A stretch of DNA of 49,168 nucleotides from contig JAKSYS010000483.1 in assembly GCA_022925895.1 (NCBI GenBank), positions 1-49,168 on the forward strand, in the 5' to 3' direction. The stretch comes from Fragilaria crotonensis (taxonomy: Eukaryota; Bacillariophyta; Fragilariophyceae; Fragilariales; Fragilariaceae). The position numbers and the translations under genes were made by a program. Positions 30,529-41,813 of this stretch are shown here, one piece after another. How positions within the stretch are numbered: the stretch's first letter is position 1; every line of letters begins with the position of its first letter. Under the pieces are notes generated by a model, which saw only the letters and a program-made list of their open reading frames with translations, did no database searches and was not told the origin of the DNA.

Positions 30529-31323
30529 ATGACATCTCGCCGTCTTAGTCTCGTGCCGGTCCTTATCCTTGGTCTTTACTGCCCATCCATTGCATTCTCT
30601 ACTTTTGCGGGAGCCGGAATATCAAGATCCAACGGCGTTTCGTCTGGCTCATTTCAGCAAAGGCAACTATTCGTACGAGGAGGAGACCAAGACGTGGCCG
30701 CTGCAGGGAGTGCGACGACAACTAAGCCCTCCAAGGAATCTCCTCTTTCAGCCGTCACAGTTCCGATGATCTCCTCTCTTTCTGCCTTTGGCAGTGCCTA
30801 CGCATCATCCCTCCAGGCACGCCCCATTTTGACCAAGAGTTCGACGGCAGGTGTGATTTTCGCTCTTTCTGACTACCTCGCTCAGCGACTGGAACGAGGA
30901 AATAACACGACAAAGTCTATCAACTTGACTCGGATCATGGCAAGCTCCATTGTCGGCTTTTGCTATTTCGGTCCCGCCGCTCATTATTGGTATCAAATGA
31001 TCTTTTCTCTTCTACCCGGCACATCCCTCCTCTCCACATTGCAAAAGGCAGGATTGGGGCAACTTATATTCGGACCGACCTTTACTTGTATCTTTTTCGC
31101 TTCGGCTCTCCTTCAGAGTGGAAACTTTACGATGCAAACATGGTTCCGCAAGATCAAGAACGACCTTCCCGGAGCCTGGGCTGCAGGACTCGGCTTTTGG
31201 CCTTTGGTCGATCTGGTGAGCTACAGCATGGTCGCCCCTCAATGGATTCCACTCTTTATCAACGTTTGTTCTCTGGTGTGGACCATTTACCTGAGTGGAG
31301 TTGCCAATAAAGCTAGAAAGTAA
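30529..31323 (+). CDS. Mpv17/PMP22 family membrane protein, plastid-type leader
   Basis: 264 codons, intact. Mpv17/PMP22 proteins are small multi-helix proteins of organelle membranes, thought to form channels. The C-terminal half shows the family pattern: QARPILTKSSTAGVIFALSD with a following LAQ, FGPAAHYWYQ, GQLIFGPTFTCIFF, and the signature WFRKIKNDLPGAWAAGLGFW with PLVDL..Y..VAPQWIPLFIN and VWTIYLS. The N terminus (MTSRRLSLVPVLILGLYCPS then IAFSTFAG) is a signal peptide with an A-F motif, followed by a Ser/Thr/Gly-rich presequence, so plastid-envelope or complex-plastid targeting is inferred. It is one of the few genes here without a frame break. Confidence 0.88.
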   Translation: MTSRRLSLVPVLILGLYCPSIAFSTFAGAGISRSNGVSSGSFQQRQLFVRGGDQDVAAAGSATTTKPSKESPLSAVTVPMISSLSAFGSAYASSLQARPILTKSSTAGVIFALSDYLAQRLERGNNTTKSINLTRIMASSIVGFCYFGPAAHYWYQMIFSLLPGTSLLSTLQKAGLGQLIFGPTFTCIFFASALLQSGNFTMQTWFRKIKNDLPGAWAAGLGFWPLVDLVSYSMVAPQWIPLFINVCSLVWTIYLSGVANKARK

Positions 31324-31409
31324 ACGGGATATCAGATGTGGAAAGAAAGGAACGAGGCTATGGTATAGATTATGAGAAACATAACGAAACTTTGCTATCA
31401 TGTTCCTTA

Positions 31410-32191
31410 TTACCACCATTGTAGTCGACACGCAGGAGATAGTTGTGAATTTGTCGGTCCAATCATGGTAATCCCGTATTTGCCGCCGGGACTTCCCAAA
31501 ATGTCTTGAAGTTTCGGGGCTCGTTTGTATCCGTGCGCTTCGTACCATGCCACCAGTTTTCCCGACCCATCATCGTCAGCGACCAAGAGAGTAAAGTCGA
31601 TCCCCATGGCATGTATAGTGGATATCACTTCCAAGGCCAAGGCACCAATCCCCTTGTGTCGATGTGATGGATCGACCGACATGTAAATGATGGCCGCCGA
31701 CCCTACTGATCTCCCTTGAAGCTCAATACCGTACAATTCCTCAACTGATTCGTTAATTTCATCCGCAGGTGGTCCTCGGAGGGTTGTGATACCGAATTTT
31801 CCAACTCGGCATTGCCGTTGTTGGCTGTTGAGAATGTGAGCTTCCAACGTGGCTCTGCCGCCCTTGGGGCATAGACAAAAGGGAGGATCGACACCCTTGA
31901 ATTTGCATTCGAGACGAATCATGTTGGATGCAAGGCGGAGTGTCAATCGTTTCCACCAACTCGTCTCTGGCGGGGGTCGTAATTTCAAATGACATCTCTG
32001 TGGTCCAACAATACTTGTTGTTGTTTATTGTTGTCTTTGTTGTCGAGTGCTGCCGTGGCTGCTGGTTGGGCGTTGTTTTGGAATGAACCGGCTAGTGTTC
32101 GAGTACGAGGATGGTAGGGGTTGGTAAGAAAGGCATCCAGGTGGTATATGCAGAGAAGGAGAGTCAAGAAAAGCAAGAGTATTCCCTTCAT
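31410..32191 (-). CDS. plastid-targeted GNAT-family acetyltransferase
   Basis: N terminus from 32191, MKGILLLFLTLLLCIYH then LDAFLTNPY, is a signal peptide with an A-F site, followed by an R/T-rich transit-like stretch. After one frame change near 31990-32015 the mature protein runs to 31410. Its centre is a GNAT fold: AAIIYMSVDPSHRHKGIGAL, where RHKGIG is the acetyl-CoA pyrophosphate-binding motif A, then LEVISTIHAMGIDFTLLVAD and the motif B-like LVAWYEAHGYKR. It would acetylate an amine with acetyl-CoA, probably in the plastid. Substrate unknown. The upstream segment (LECKFKGVDPPFCLCPKGG) is unassigned. It converges with the Mpv17 gene. Confidence 0.75.
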
Positions 32192-33306
32192 AATTGGCCA
32201 AGTGCTCCAGAAGGATGCAATTAGGTCAAAGATCATTCCGATTTGCGTGATATGTGATATCCCATCTCTGAAGATGCCTGCCGATCAGAGATCAGCGACC
32301 GGTTGCAGGTGTGACACGTTGTGAAAGCCTTGACAGTTGACAGGCGGGATTCCGTATTTGTGTGTGGGCGCAGGCCAGACCATGGTTTGTCTGTGCACCC
32401 GAAATATGTTTGGGTTCTACTAGTGCGGTAATGTAGAGCACGAGCAAACGAGGGGTTGAATTATTCTTGGAGAGGCTTGTCTACATTTCTCGTTGTTCCC
32501 TCCATCACCGAGAAATTTCTGGACGCCATCACACATCACACACACTTTTTAGCAGCATGTCGATAGAGTGAACGGCTGCACAAAATGATGATGACAACCT
32601 ACAATCATCGTAATCAGGGAGCTCAACCAAAGTGTTGAGTTTGCTACATTGAAATACATGGATGTTGAAGATGTGGAATCGTTTGAGCTCGGCAAATTTC
32701 CCTATGTGTAGCTAGAGTGGGAGAGATTTCGCCAAATACCAGTGACTTTCTGTCAGGAATTATGAGCTCGCAGTCAAGGATCTGGAATCCTCGCCTGACA
32801 ATCAGGAACAAGGCTTTATCTCGTCGAAAACTCGCAAGGCAATGGGCAGACATATGTCGATGTTTTGAGGCACTTGTGGGATTGCGCCAAGTGGTCGGTG
32901 GTCAATGCTAACCGTATCGCATTTAGGATGACAACGATAAATCAGATGGATGAGGACCTGACGACAAGCATGGTCACGGTAAACGCAACAGAGACTTGCG
33001 GACCTCAATGAGAATTGCGAATTATAGGATGCGTTGATGGCAACTATGACAAGGCCAAACAAGGAAGCGGCTGGAATCACTATCTCAGTTGTGAGGCCGT
33101 AATCATACCCTCCTTATGTATACATCTATGACGGAATTGATGCGGCAGGTGTCAATATTGTACAAAGGAAGCATACAATTACAACTAGTCCACGAGCAGC
33201 TTCAGTTCTTTTCCGAAGAGGTACCCTTTCGTCCCTGGCTTGAACACATATGATTTTCGAGATAAACGGTGATTCTCCTTTCTCGATTTCTCCCCTCCAC
33301 CCATCA
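32192..33306. other. intergenic region
   Basis: Promoter side of the GNAT gene and 3' flank of the fucosyltransferase-like gene. Around 32800-32910 a short plus-strand frame reads protein-like (LARQWADICRCFEALVG) but has no family match I can see. Otherwise nothing. Confidence 0.4.
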
Positions 33307-34567
33307 TCACGACTCCAACGAACCTCGTTTGGTGGCTCTCATCTTCGCAAGAGTCTCTTCCAATAACTTATCAGATTTAATGCGGTCTTCTTCACTAGCG
33401 AACTCTTGAGATACTAATCCCGAAATGAAATTTCTTCCCTTCTCCCGACACGCATCCCTTACCTGAGAATGGATCAATTCTCCAAAGCTGCTCACACCAC
33501 GCACAACTGCATCACAAGTCTTGGCGATCTCAAAGGTCCCGAGAATCGCAATCACCTCATCTTTGGGTGTTGGAGCAGTAATATGATACATAAATGTGGC
33601 GTCTCTACCTCGTCGTCGCGTCCGGTTGACCCAGTGCCAGTTGATATGCGAATGGAATTCACTGCTTCGTCAATTGCATTGGCGTCGTCGGTGAGCAAAA
33701 GTATGTTGGATCCCGGTTGACGACGTTCGTTCGGGAGTTGGTCGAGATATGTAGAGATTGGATGATATCCTCGACTTCGTTTACCTGCAGGCATCGATTC
33801 TTGATGAATAACATCACCTCTCCGCACGTGTATGACGGTGCATGATTCATTTGACGGAAAAGGGGGCCTTTGATCCTCCACAAAAGTCACAACAGCTCGA
33901 CGAACCCATTGTTGGCCTCGAGTGAGATATTGATAAACCCACGGCCATGTTTCCCCATCGACTTCATGAAAGCTCGTGTCAACGTCGTAAGTATGCGAGC
34001 GATTGGTAGGGCATTTTGTGATTGGGAGGAAGTAGCAATCAATGTCTTTAGAGGGACAAGTCGCACTAGTGCCATCATGATTGGCACCATATTGCCATAC
34101 CATTGTCGCTGGTTTCAAAGGGTTGGGAACGAAAATCATCGGCTTCTTCGCCAACAAGGCTATCAACAAACCTTTTCCCAAACCGTTAAAATCGGCACCC
34201 CATCCTGAGCTTCTCAAAAGTCGCGGGAGCACCGCATTACATTTGTTGTGAAACTGATTCCTGTGCAATCGTCGAAGAAAACGCAACTTCACAGGATTCG
34301 CTTCTTTCTGGAAGCATTGATGAGTAGTGTTTTGCTGCTCAATGACGAATCCAGGATGGTGCGACCACCATTTGTCAACATCAAAATCATCCTGGTCCCA
34401 CTCAACGCAAAAGTGATCCATGCGGGGGCTTGCCGAGGCGCTCTGTGCAAATTAGCCATACCAATTTCTTGGTCAAGGCGTGTCATAGGCGCAGGCTTTA
34501 CCATCAGCTGCATTAGGATGCACATCGACATACATGCGACGAATGCTACTTTAGTATGCTTGCGCAT
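33307..34567 (-). CDS. fucosyltransferase-like Golgi glycosyltransferase (GT23-like)
   Basis: A type II signal anchor starts the protein at MRKHTKVAFVACMSMCILMQ (34567; 34582 is an alternative start). After a frame change near 34420 (one missing G) comes a luminal domain with the donor-binding motif TVIHVRRGDVI, then YHPISTYL and NILLLTDDANAIDEA. These correspond in order to HVRR.D, HPI..Y and the TDD segment of alpha-1,6-fucosyltransferases. A second frame change near 33600 leads to YHITAPTPKDEVIAILGTFE and a C-terminal region ending at 33307. It would transfer fucose, or a related sugar, from a GDP donor onto glycans in the Golgi. Another GT family with the same loop is possible. Confidence 0.65.
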
Positions 34568-34794
34568 TGTCATGACAGACATTGACAACCATCTAAAACA
34601 AAAGGTACTAAGCCTTGTGGTTACTACCAATATCGAGGTTTTCAGCAAATTGAGTTTACTGGATGAAGCGGAGTTGCTTTGCGAGGCTCGTGCCTCGAAA
34701 CCATCAGTATGTGTGTTGTTGCAGTGGCTGTCTCGCCTTTGTCGGGAAGGAAATGCTACGATATGCATATGCAAGCTACCTGGTTGAGTACAAG
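34568..34794. other. 5' flank of the glycosyltransferase gene
   Basis: About 230 bases between the start codon and the 5' LTR of the copia element. The element thus sits directly in the promoter region of the minus-strand glycosyltransferase gene. Confidence 0.5.
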
Positions 34795-34929
34795 TGCATG
34801 TGCTAGGATGTTACGATGACGGTACACCCGTACGACGGTAGTTTGTATGGGACGATAACCCTTTAGTCGCTCACTAATTTCGATTAGCAATACGTTACGC
34901 CTTCGACTTCGTCCGATCATATTCAATCA
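34795..34929 (+). repeat. 5' LTR, 135 bases
   Basis: TGCATGTGCTAGG ... ATATTCAATCA, identical to 41191-41325 at every base I compared. It begins TG and ends CA. Three further bases (AAG) upstream are also shared. Confidence 0.93.
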
Positions 34930-34942
34930 GTTTATCAGACCC
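34930..34942 (+). other. putative primer-binding site
   Basis: GTTTATCAGACCC directly after the 5' LTR resembles the TGGTATCAGAGC-type site that copia elements use with an initiator methionine tRNA. Match is partial. Confidence 0.45.
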
Positions 34943-35445
34943 ATCGCACCAATCACGACCATTGGAAGCGACGGGATTGCCATCGCGACGTCATTGTCGT
35001 GAGCCACGAAGACGGCTCGGGCCGACTTTCCACCCCATTCCTTCGCCTCACTCTGACACTAGACACATGGTGCCGGCTTGGATTATGCCGCAAAATAGTA
35101 TCCTCATCAGTGACCCATAGTGTGATGATGGATCACATGGCCTCGGTGAGGCGTCCATTGTGTTTCATTCCATGGATGCAACCTGACACCTGGACATTAG
35201 TCACGGTCAAATTGGGAATCGACTACGAATCAACAGCCCGAAATTATCCATCCCGGGTTTTCCCCAACGCAAGATGGGACCGGTTCAACGGAACACAACG
35301 GAATATATAATTTCAAAGAGTACAATAACTGCACGTAGCACGGGTCAACGCATGCGCTCCGTTGAGATAAGAGCGACTCATGCGCCCCATCCACACAATC
35401 TTTCGATCTCGTCCGACCGGAAATCTTTAAAGGAAAACGAACACC

Positions 35446-36945
35446 ATGAACAACGCCGTTATGCGTGCGACTTTAACCCGTATCGGCTTCTCCGAGGCCG
35501 CGGCTCAAGCGATAGTCGAGGATCAGGGCATCGATTCTCTCGATGAGATCAAGTTGATGACTGACATCGAGATAGAGAGCTTGTGCAACATTGTCCGGCG
35601 ACCTGGAGGACCATTCCCGCCATCGGTGGAGCGCCAGGGGCCGCTGCTATACAGAACCCTGGTGTTTCGGTCAACCAACGCGCAGAGGGACACCTGAAGC
35701 TCTTGTCGTTCTATCTACGTCATCAAGCGCGTGTGAGCCGCACCGTCACTGCAGCCGACATCACACTCAAAACCATTCGCTCCGTTCGCGACCTGCGCGA
35801 ATTCGAGTCGACGTACAAGGCTCCTACGGAAACACCCACGATCAACGCTAAGGATTGGCCTAAGACCATGGAGTCAATCGAGGAATACCTTCGTTCATAC
35901 CTCGGGAACGAAAGATACCCTTGGCGTACGTGATTCGTAAGAATGACGCCGTACCTGAAGACGACGTAGGGGCCGTATATCCCACGATACAGGATGAGAT
36001 GATAGCGAGCCCCGCATTACACGTTGAATGCGGCCAATATGAGGATTTCGGATCCCACTTATCTCGTTAACCGGGAGAAAGTGTGGGATATCATCTCGAA
36101 GATCACGAGGAACACTCTTGCTGGACGTATGTTAAACCCGCTCAACGTACACGTGACGGCAGGATGGCTTTCCTCCTTTACCAGCACTTCCTGGGGCCAA
36201 ACAATGTCGACAACATGGCGACGCTTGCAGAGGACAAGCTCAAGAATACCGTTTACAACGGCGAGCAGCGTCGTTGGGATTTTGAGCGCTACGTAAACGT
36301 TCATAAGCAGCAGCACTCCATAATGGAGGGTCTGATCGAACACGGGTACACCGGAATCGACCCACGCTCAAGGTCCGATTCCTGTTGGACATCAAGACCG
36401 ACAAGTTTGACGCCGTCAAGACCCGAATCATGTCCGACGAGAGGCTTCGCAGTGACTTTGACGCCTGCGTTACCCTTTACCAGGACTACATCCGACAGAC
36501 CTCGAAGTCGAAAGTAAGTGCGAACACGGTGAACATATCCGAGGTGAAGACGCACGGCAACAAACGCAAGGCGGGGGCGATTGAAGACCGTTATTACACC
36601 AAGGAGGAGTACAACGATTTAACCCCCGACCAGAAGAAAGAACTCGCAGCCAAGCGTCTCAAGCGAGGTCACAAGCCAGGTGCAAAGGACAGCAAGGTTA
36701 AGGGGACTGGCGGCAGCGGTACAAAGCAGAGCAACAAGGATGTCATCAAGAACCTCAAGGCCGTGAACCGCCAGGTCTCTCAACTCGCAAAACAAATGGG
36801 CAAGACTGGCGTCAACGACGATGACACCGATAGCTCAACCAACTCTGGGTCGGCCTCTAACAATGAGAAAGAGAAGGGCACATCCAATCGCAAGAATCCT
36901 TCCCTGACCCGTCAGAAACGAATTTCGACCCAGGAGTCCAAGTGA
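35446..36945 (+). CDS. copia gag polyprotein, frame-broken
   Basis: Capsid precursor of the element. MNNAVMRATLTRIGFSEAAA starts a helical N-terminal domain leading to LCNIVRRPGG. Capsid-like segments follow: LKLLSFYLRHQARVSR, WPKTMESIEEYLRSY, PTYLVNREKVWDIISKI, DGRMAFLLYQHFLGPNNV, YNGEQRRWDFERYV and DKFDAVKTRIMSDERLRSDF. A lysine-rich tail ends with a stop at 36943-36945. No CCHC knuckle is visible. The frame changes near 35608, 35920, 36010, 36105 and 36370, each explained by a single base. The last gag frame and pol are in the same frame, separated by TGA. Confidence 0.85.
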
Positions 36946-36957
36946 CGATGCGTTGCA

Positions 36958-39900
36958 ATGAGCATCTTTCGCACGCTCGGATCCTTGGATGTGACTGTTG
37001 AAGAATCTCGAACGGATCTAGACTCACACGCTGACCAGTGTGCAGTCGGTCATAATTCTTTAATAGTACATGACTACGATCGCCCGATAAACGTTTCTGG
37101 CTATGACCCAGCGGGCCCTATTGCCAAAGACATGCGTACGGTGTCTGCAGCACTAGCGTACGATGACCCGCTCAGCGGTGCAACTGTTATACTACTGGTC
37201 CATCAGGCGATCTACATACCGGAATTGAGTCACAACCTACTGTCACCTATGCAAGTTCGTATTAATGACGTGATTATAAACGAGACGCCTCGTTTCCTCA
37301 CTGAAAACCCCGACGAATTCACGCATTCCATACTCATTCCGGAACCCGACATGGATCGCCCTTACGTAATTCCCCTCGGACTTCATGGAGTCACCTCTAC
37401 ATTCCCAACCCGCAAACCGACAACGGAGGAATACGAAACCCTTCCTCACTTGTGTCTCACAAGCGCCGACCCACCGTACGATCCGCACGACCCAGCATTC
37501 GCTTCACAAGAACATGCGATCACCGCATCTGTGTGGAATCCAGGGGACCGTATTGGGGCCGCTCCGTCTCGACGGCTCTGTTCAGCATCCCACACCCATG
37601 CTGTGGCGAAGGCAAAGGCAATTGTCGATGGGATTGATGCGGCAACGTTGTCGCTCAAACAAATCTCTGTCACACATGATGACGCACTGTTAGCGCAATC
37701 GTTGTCTGTATTACAGAAACACGGGACAGGTGTTGGGAAGCAATATACACCAGAGCAACTTGCCTCAAATTGGGGTATTGACCTGACGACTGCGCGTCGG
37801 ACCATTGACGTCACTACGCAACGAGGCGTGAGGACGGTACTTCATCCGACATTGTCCAGGCGTTTCAGGACAAATGACCGTCAATTGCGATATCGCAGAC
37901 TAGCGATTGACTGTTTCACTGATACCCTTATCTCCAACACTGTTTCCCGCCGCAACAACAAGTATGCGCAAATTTTTGCAACGTCCGACGGGTGGTGCCG
38001 TGCTTACCCAATGTCTAAAAGTCGATGGCTCATGAGGGGTTATCGCTCCTTTTCCAAAGAGAGGGTGTCCCCAACACCATCATCATGGACGGCGCACGCG
38101 AACAGACGATGGGCCTATTCCGGAAAAAGTGCCGCGAAGTGAGCGTTCACGTGAAGCAAACTGAACCACACACTCCCTGGTCAAACGCAGCGGAAGCCGC
38201 AATCAGAGAACTGAAGAAAGGCGTGGGTAGACAGATGGTTAGGTCAAGGGCTCCGAAGCGGCTGTGGGATGACTGCTTGGAGCGTGAGGCGTACGTCAGG
38301 TCGTTTACCGCGCACGAGATCTTCAGATTGAGTGGGCAGGTGCCCGAAACAATTGTGAGTGGAGAAACAGCCGACATTTCACCTCTTGCCCAATTCAAAT
38401 GGTATGAGTGGGTAATGTTTATACGTCCGTTACCTACCCTGACGATGCCTTGGTGCTCGGACGCGACCTGGGACCGGCCATTGACATCGGTCCGGCGATG
38501 ACAAGGAAAATCCTCAAGGCGAACGGCCAAGTGGTATACAGATCGACAGTTAGGTCGTTGACGCCTGATGAGATGGCTGATACAACTGCAAAGGCAGCTC
38601 GCGACAAGTTCACCGAGTCCGTGAACGCAGCGTTGGGAGAGGCCTTCAAATACGAAGACTTCGTTAACGATCCAGAACTCGAGGCGTTTGACACCCTATA
38701 TGACGAGTACGACGACGATGTTGACGGGAAGGGCCCTGAGGTGCCCGACGAACTTGAGGATGACGTTGACACCTACGATCAATATGTGGGGCCGAAGTAG
38801 CGTTACCGATTGGTGGCAACATGATGAATGCCAAGGTCAGGGACGAAAGCGCTCTGCAGATGGCAGCGTCCGCGGTCGTGCGAATACGAACCCAATACTC
38901 GACACTCGTACATACGAGGTTGAATTTTCTGACGGTCAAACTGCTGAAGTGACGGCGAATGTCATTGCGCAGAATATGTACGCAATGTGCGACGAAGAGG
39001 GAAATCAATTCCTTCTGCTGGCTGGCATTGTTGACCATCGGAAAGACGAGAGCGCGATCTCACGGGCCGACATGTATATTCGAAAAGGTCAAACACACAC
39101 ATCCGGAAATCGACTCGAGGATGGCGTTTATGTGTTGAATGGAAGGATGGTACTACCTCATGGGAGAGGCTAGCCGACTTGAAGGAGTCAAACCCAGTGG
39201 AGGTGGCCGACTATGCCATATCTAGAGGTATCGACCAAGAGCCTGCATTCGCTTGGTGGGTTCCGCATACGATCCACCGCAACCGCATTATCGCGGCAGT
39301 GAATAATCGTTATCATAAACGTACACATAAGTTTGGCATCGAGATACCAAAGAGCTTCTCCGACTGTGTCAGGATTGATAACGAGAACGGGAACACGCTA
39401 TGGCAGGATGCGGTCAGGAAGGAGATGTCAAAAGTTCAGGTGGCCTTTCAGATCCTGGAAGATGGGGCTGACCCGCCGCCGACATATCAAGAGATACGTT
39501 GTCACCTTGTCTTCGACGTAAAAATGGAGGACTTTCAACGTAAAGCCCGGTTGGTGGCAGGTGGCCACATGACTGCTACACCGCCGGCGTCAGTGACATA
39601 TGCGACTGTTGTGTCACGGGAATCCGTTCGAATTGCTCTAACGTTAGCGGCTTTAAATGACCTCGAGGTCAAGACCGCTGATATTGAGAACGCTTATCTT
39701 ACTGCACCCGTCGGTGAGAAGATTTGGTGCGTCCTTGGTCCCGAGTTTGGGGACGACGCAGGCAAGAAATCGATCATCGTTCGCGCTTTGTATGGTCTGA
39801 AGTCCGCAGGAGCGTCTTTTCGGAATCACCTGGCCGATTGCATGCGACACTTGGGCTGGCAGTCGTGCGTCGCAGATCAGGATCTGTGGATGAAGCCAGA

Positions 39901-41046
39901 GACCCGCCCTGACGACGGATACAAGTACTATGCGTACTGTCTCCTATACGTGGATGACATCCTAGTAGTGCATCATGACGGCATACGGTCACTGAAAGAA
40001 ATAGACCATTTCTTTAAGACCAAACCGGGGTCAATGCGAGATCCCGAGTTTTATCTGGGTGCGAAACTCAGACAAGTCACGTTGCCGAATGGAGTACATG
40101 CGTGGGCAATGAGTCCCAGCAAATACATTCAAGCGGCAGTAACCAACGTCAAGGATTACCATCGCCGAATGTACCCGTCGAGACAGTGGTCCAAAAACTA
40201 GTGGACCATTCCCGTTGGATTACTCGCCAGAGTTAGACGTCACGCCTGTCCTTGACGCACAAGCATCGAGCTTCTACCAAACACAAATTGGCGTGTTACG
40301 TTGGTGCGTCGAACTGTGCCGTATTGACGTGATAACGGAAGTCTCTGAGTTGGCATCACATTTGATTATGCCGCGTGAAGGTCATCTTGAGGCTGTGTTC
40401 CACCTCTTCAACTATTTAGAGAAACGACACAACGCTCGCATTGTTTTTGATCCCTCGTACCCGAACGTGGACATGTCGGTGTTTATGGAGTGTGACTGGA
40501 AGGCTATGTATGGCGATGTTACCGAAGCACTTCCCTAACGCTCCCGAACCACGCGGTAAGGATGTTGACCTACGACTGTACGTGGACTCTGATCACGCTG
40601 GGGACAAACGTGTACGTCGCTCGCGTACGGGATTCCTCATATACCTGAACATGGCTCCAATTACGTGGTTCTCCAAAAGCAGTCAACGATTGAGACAAGT
40701 GTTTTCGGAGCAGAGTTTGTGGCTATGAAACAGGGGATGGAGACCCTACGGGGCATTCGATACAAATTACGTATGATGGGCGTCGCGATATCGGGCCCCT
40801 CATATATATGGCGACAATATGTCGGTGATCCATAATACACAGCGACCAGAATCCGTACTCAAGAAGAAATCGAATTCGGTGTGTTATCACGCAGTCAGAG
40901 AAGCCGTGGCAATGGGAGAGTGTCTAACCGGTCATATATCAACGCATGATAACCCGGCAGACATATGCACCAAAATCATACCGGGTGGACAGAAGCGCGA
41001 CCATCTCGTTGGTATGATCTTATACGACTTGACTGATCATCGGTGA
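36958..41046 (+). CDS. copia pol polyprotein (protease, integrase, RT, RNase H), frame-broken
   Basis: Order of domains: aspartic protease (LDSHADQCAVG near 37019, then SHNLLSPMQ); integrase (IDCFTDTL near 37900, IIMDGAREQTMG near 38090, WSNAAEAAIRELKKGVG near 38185); linker; reverse transcriptase (FDVKMEDFQRKARLVAGGH near 39515, DIENAYLTAPVGE, ALYGLKSAGASF, LLYVDDILVV near 39940); and RNase H (LYVDSDHAGDKRVRRSRTG near 40580, TKIIPGGQKRDH at the end). The stop is at 41044-41046. The frame changes near 38025, 38415, 38800, 39175, 40200, 40535, 40700 and 40815. Every catalytic block survives. With identical LTRs, the breaks are likelier to be sequence errors than decay. Confidence 0.9.
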
Positions 41047-41190
41047 CCCCTCTCTGAGGTTTGCAGGTTACTTGGGTTTCCTTTCCACCTTCTAGTGGAT
41101 AAATACCACCATGATCCAGTTCCTTTTGCACGATACGACGACCTACATAGATTGCAACTCAATCTCTAGCTCGAGGGGACTGAGTAAAAG

Positions 41191-41325
41191 TGCATGTGCT
41201 AGGATGTTACGATGACGGTACACCCGTACGACGGTAGTTTGTATGGGACGATAACCCTTTAGTCGCTCACTAATTTCGATTAGCAATACGTTACGCCTTC
41301 GACTTCGTCCGATCATATTCAATCA
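41191..41325 (+). repeat. 3' LTR, 135 bases
   Basis: Identical to the 5' LTR. Preceded by CGAGGGGACTGAGTAAAAG, a weak polypurine tract (GAGGGGA). Confidence 0.93.
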
Positions 41326-41813
41326 TGGTACAGAGCCTTCCTCCTTGGAGGATGCAAGATTACAATTCTACCGGTACTTGTAGCACGTGGTTGATGCACA
41401 AGTGCAACAAGTATTCGGATGACACGCTTATGCATATACTTTGCCATGTATGACATACTCCTTGTACTCCGATAACACATGACACATGACACATGAACAC
41501 ATGAACACATGAATGTTCTTCTACCGTAAAACTTGTACATAGAGTAGTAGCGAGTCTTTAGTACAATGTACGAAGTACAAGTAAACGTACAGTACATAGA
41601 TGACATCCGACCAGCGAGTGTCGAGTATCGACTGACGTTCACCGTACGAGTACTGTTCAAGACAGACGGTTGACGCCACAGTAACACCCGTACTGGTATG
41701 CATGACTGACACGAATGAACCTCTTGAAGATGGGGTGTAATCGATCCAACTCATATCAGTTTGATTCTCCAGTTGCGCCACTACTAGGGATCAGTTACTT
41801 CACTTTCACGAAG
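41326..41813. other. intergenic region with short tandem repeat
   Basis: Contains an ACACATG-type microsatellite at about 41475-41513 (units ACACATG and ACACATGA) and many GTAC words between 41375 and 41680. 5' flank of the phosphatase gene. Confidence 0.55.

Larger units (their letters stand above)
34795..41325 (+). mobile_element. Ty1/copia LTR retrotransposon (CoDi-like)
   Basis: Complete 6.5-kb element: two identical 135-base LTRs, a PBS-like site, gag, then protease, integrase, reverse transcriptase and RNase H in copia order. Gag holds the LCNIVRRPGG motif and protease LDSHADQCAVG, both typical of diatom CoDi elements. Identical LTRs imply a recent insertion. A clean 5-base target-site duplication was not found: GTAC occurs on both sides but offset from the LTR ends. 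Confidence 0.93.

Noticed and set aside
34248..34787. 179-codon plus-strand ORF
   Set aside because: Antisense to the N-terminal half of the glycosyltransferase, which has clear family motifs on the minus strand.
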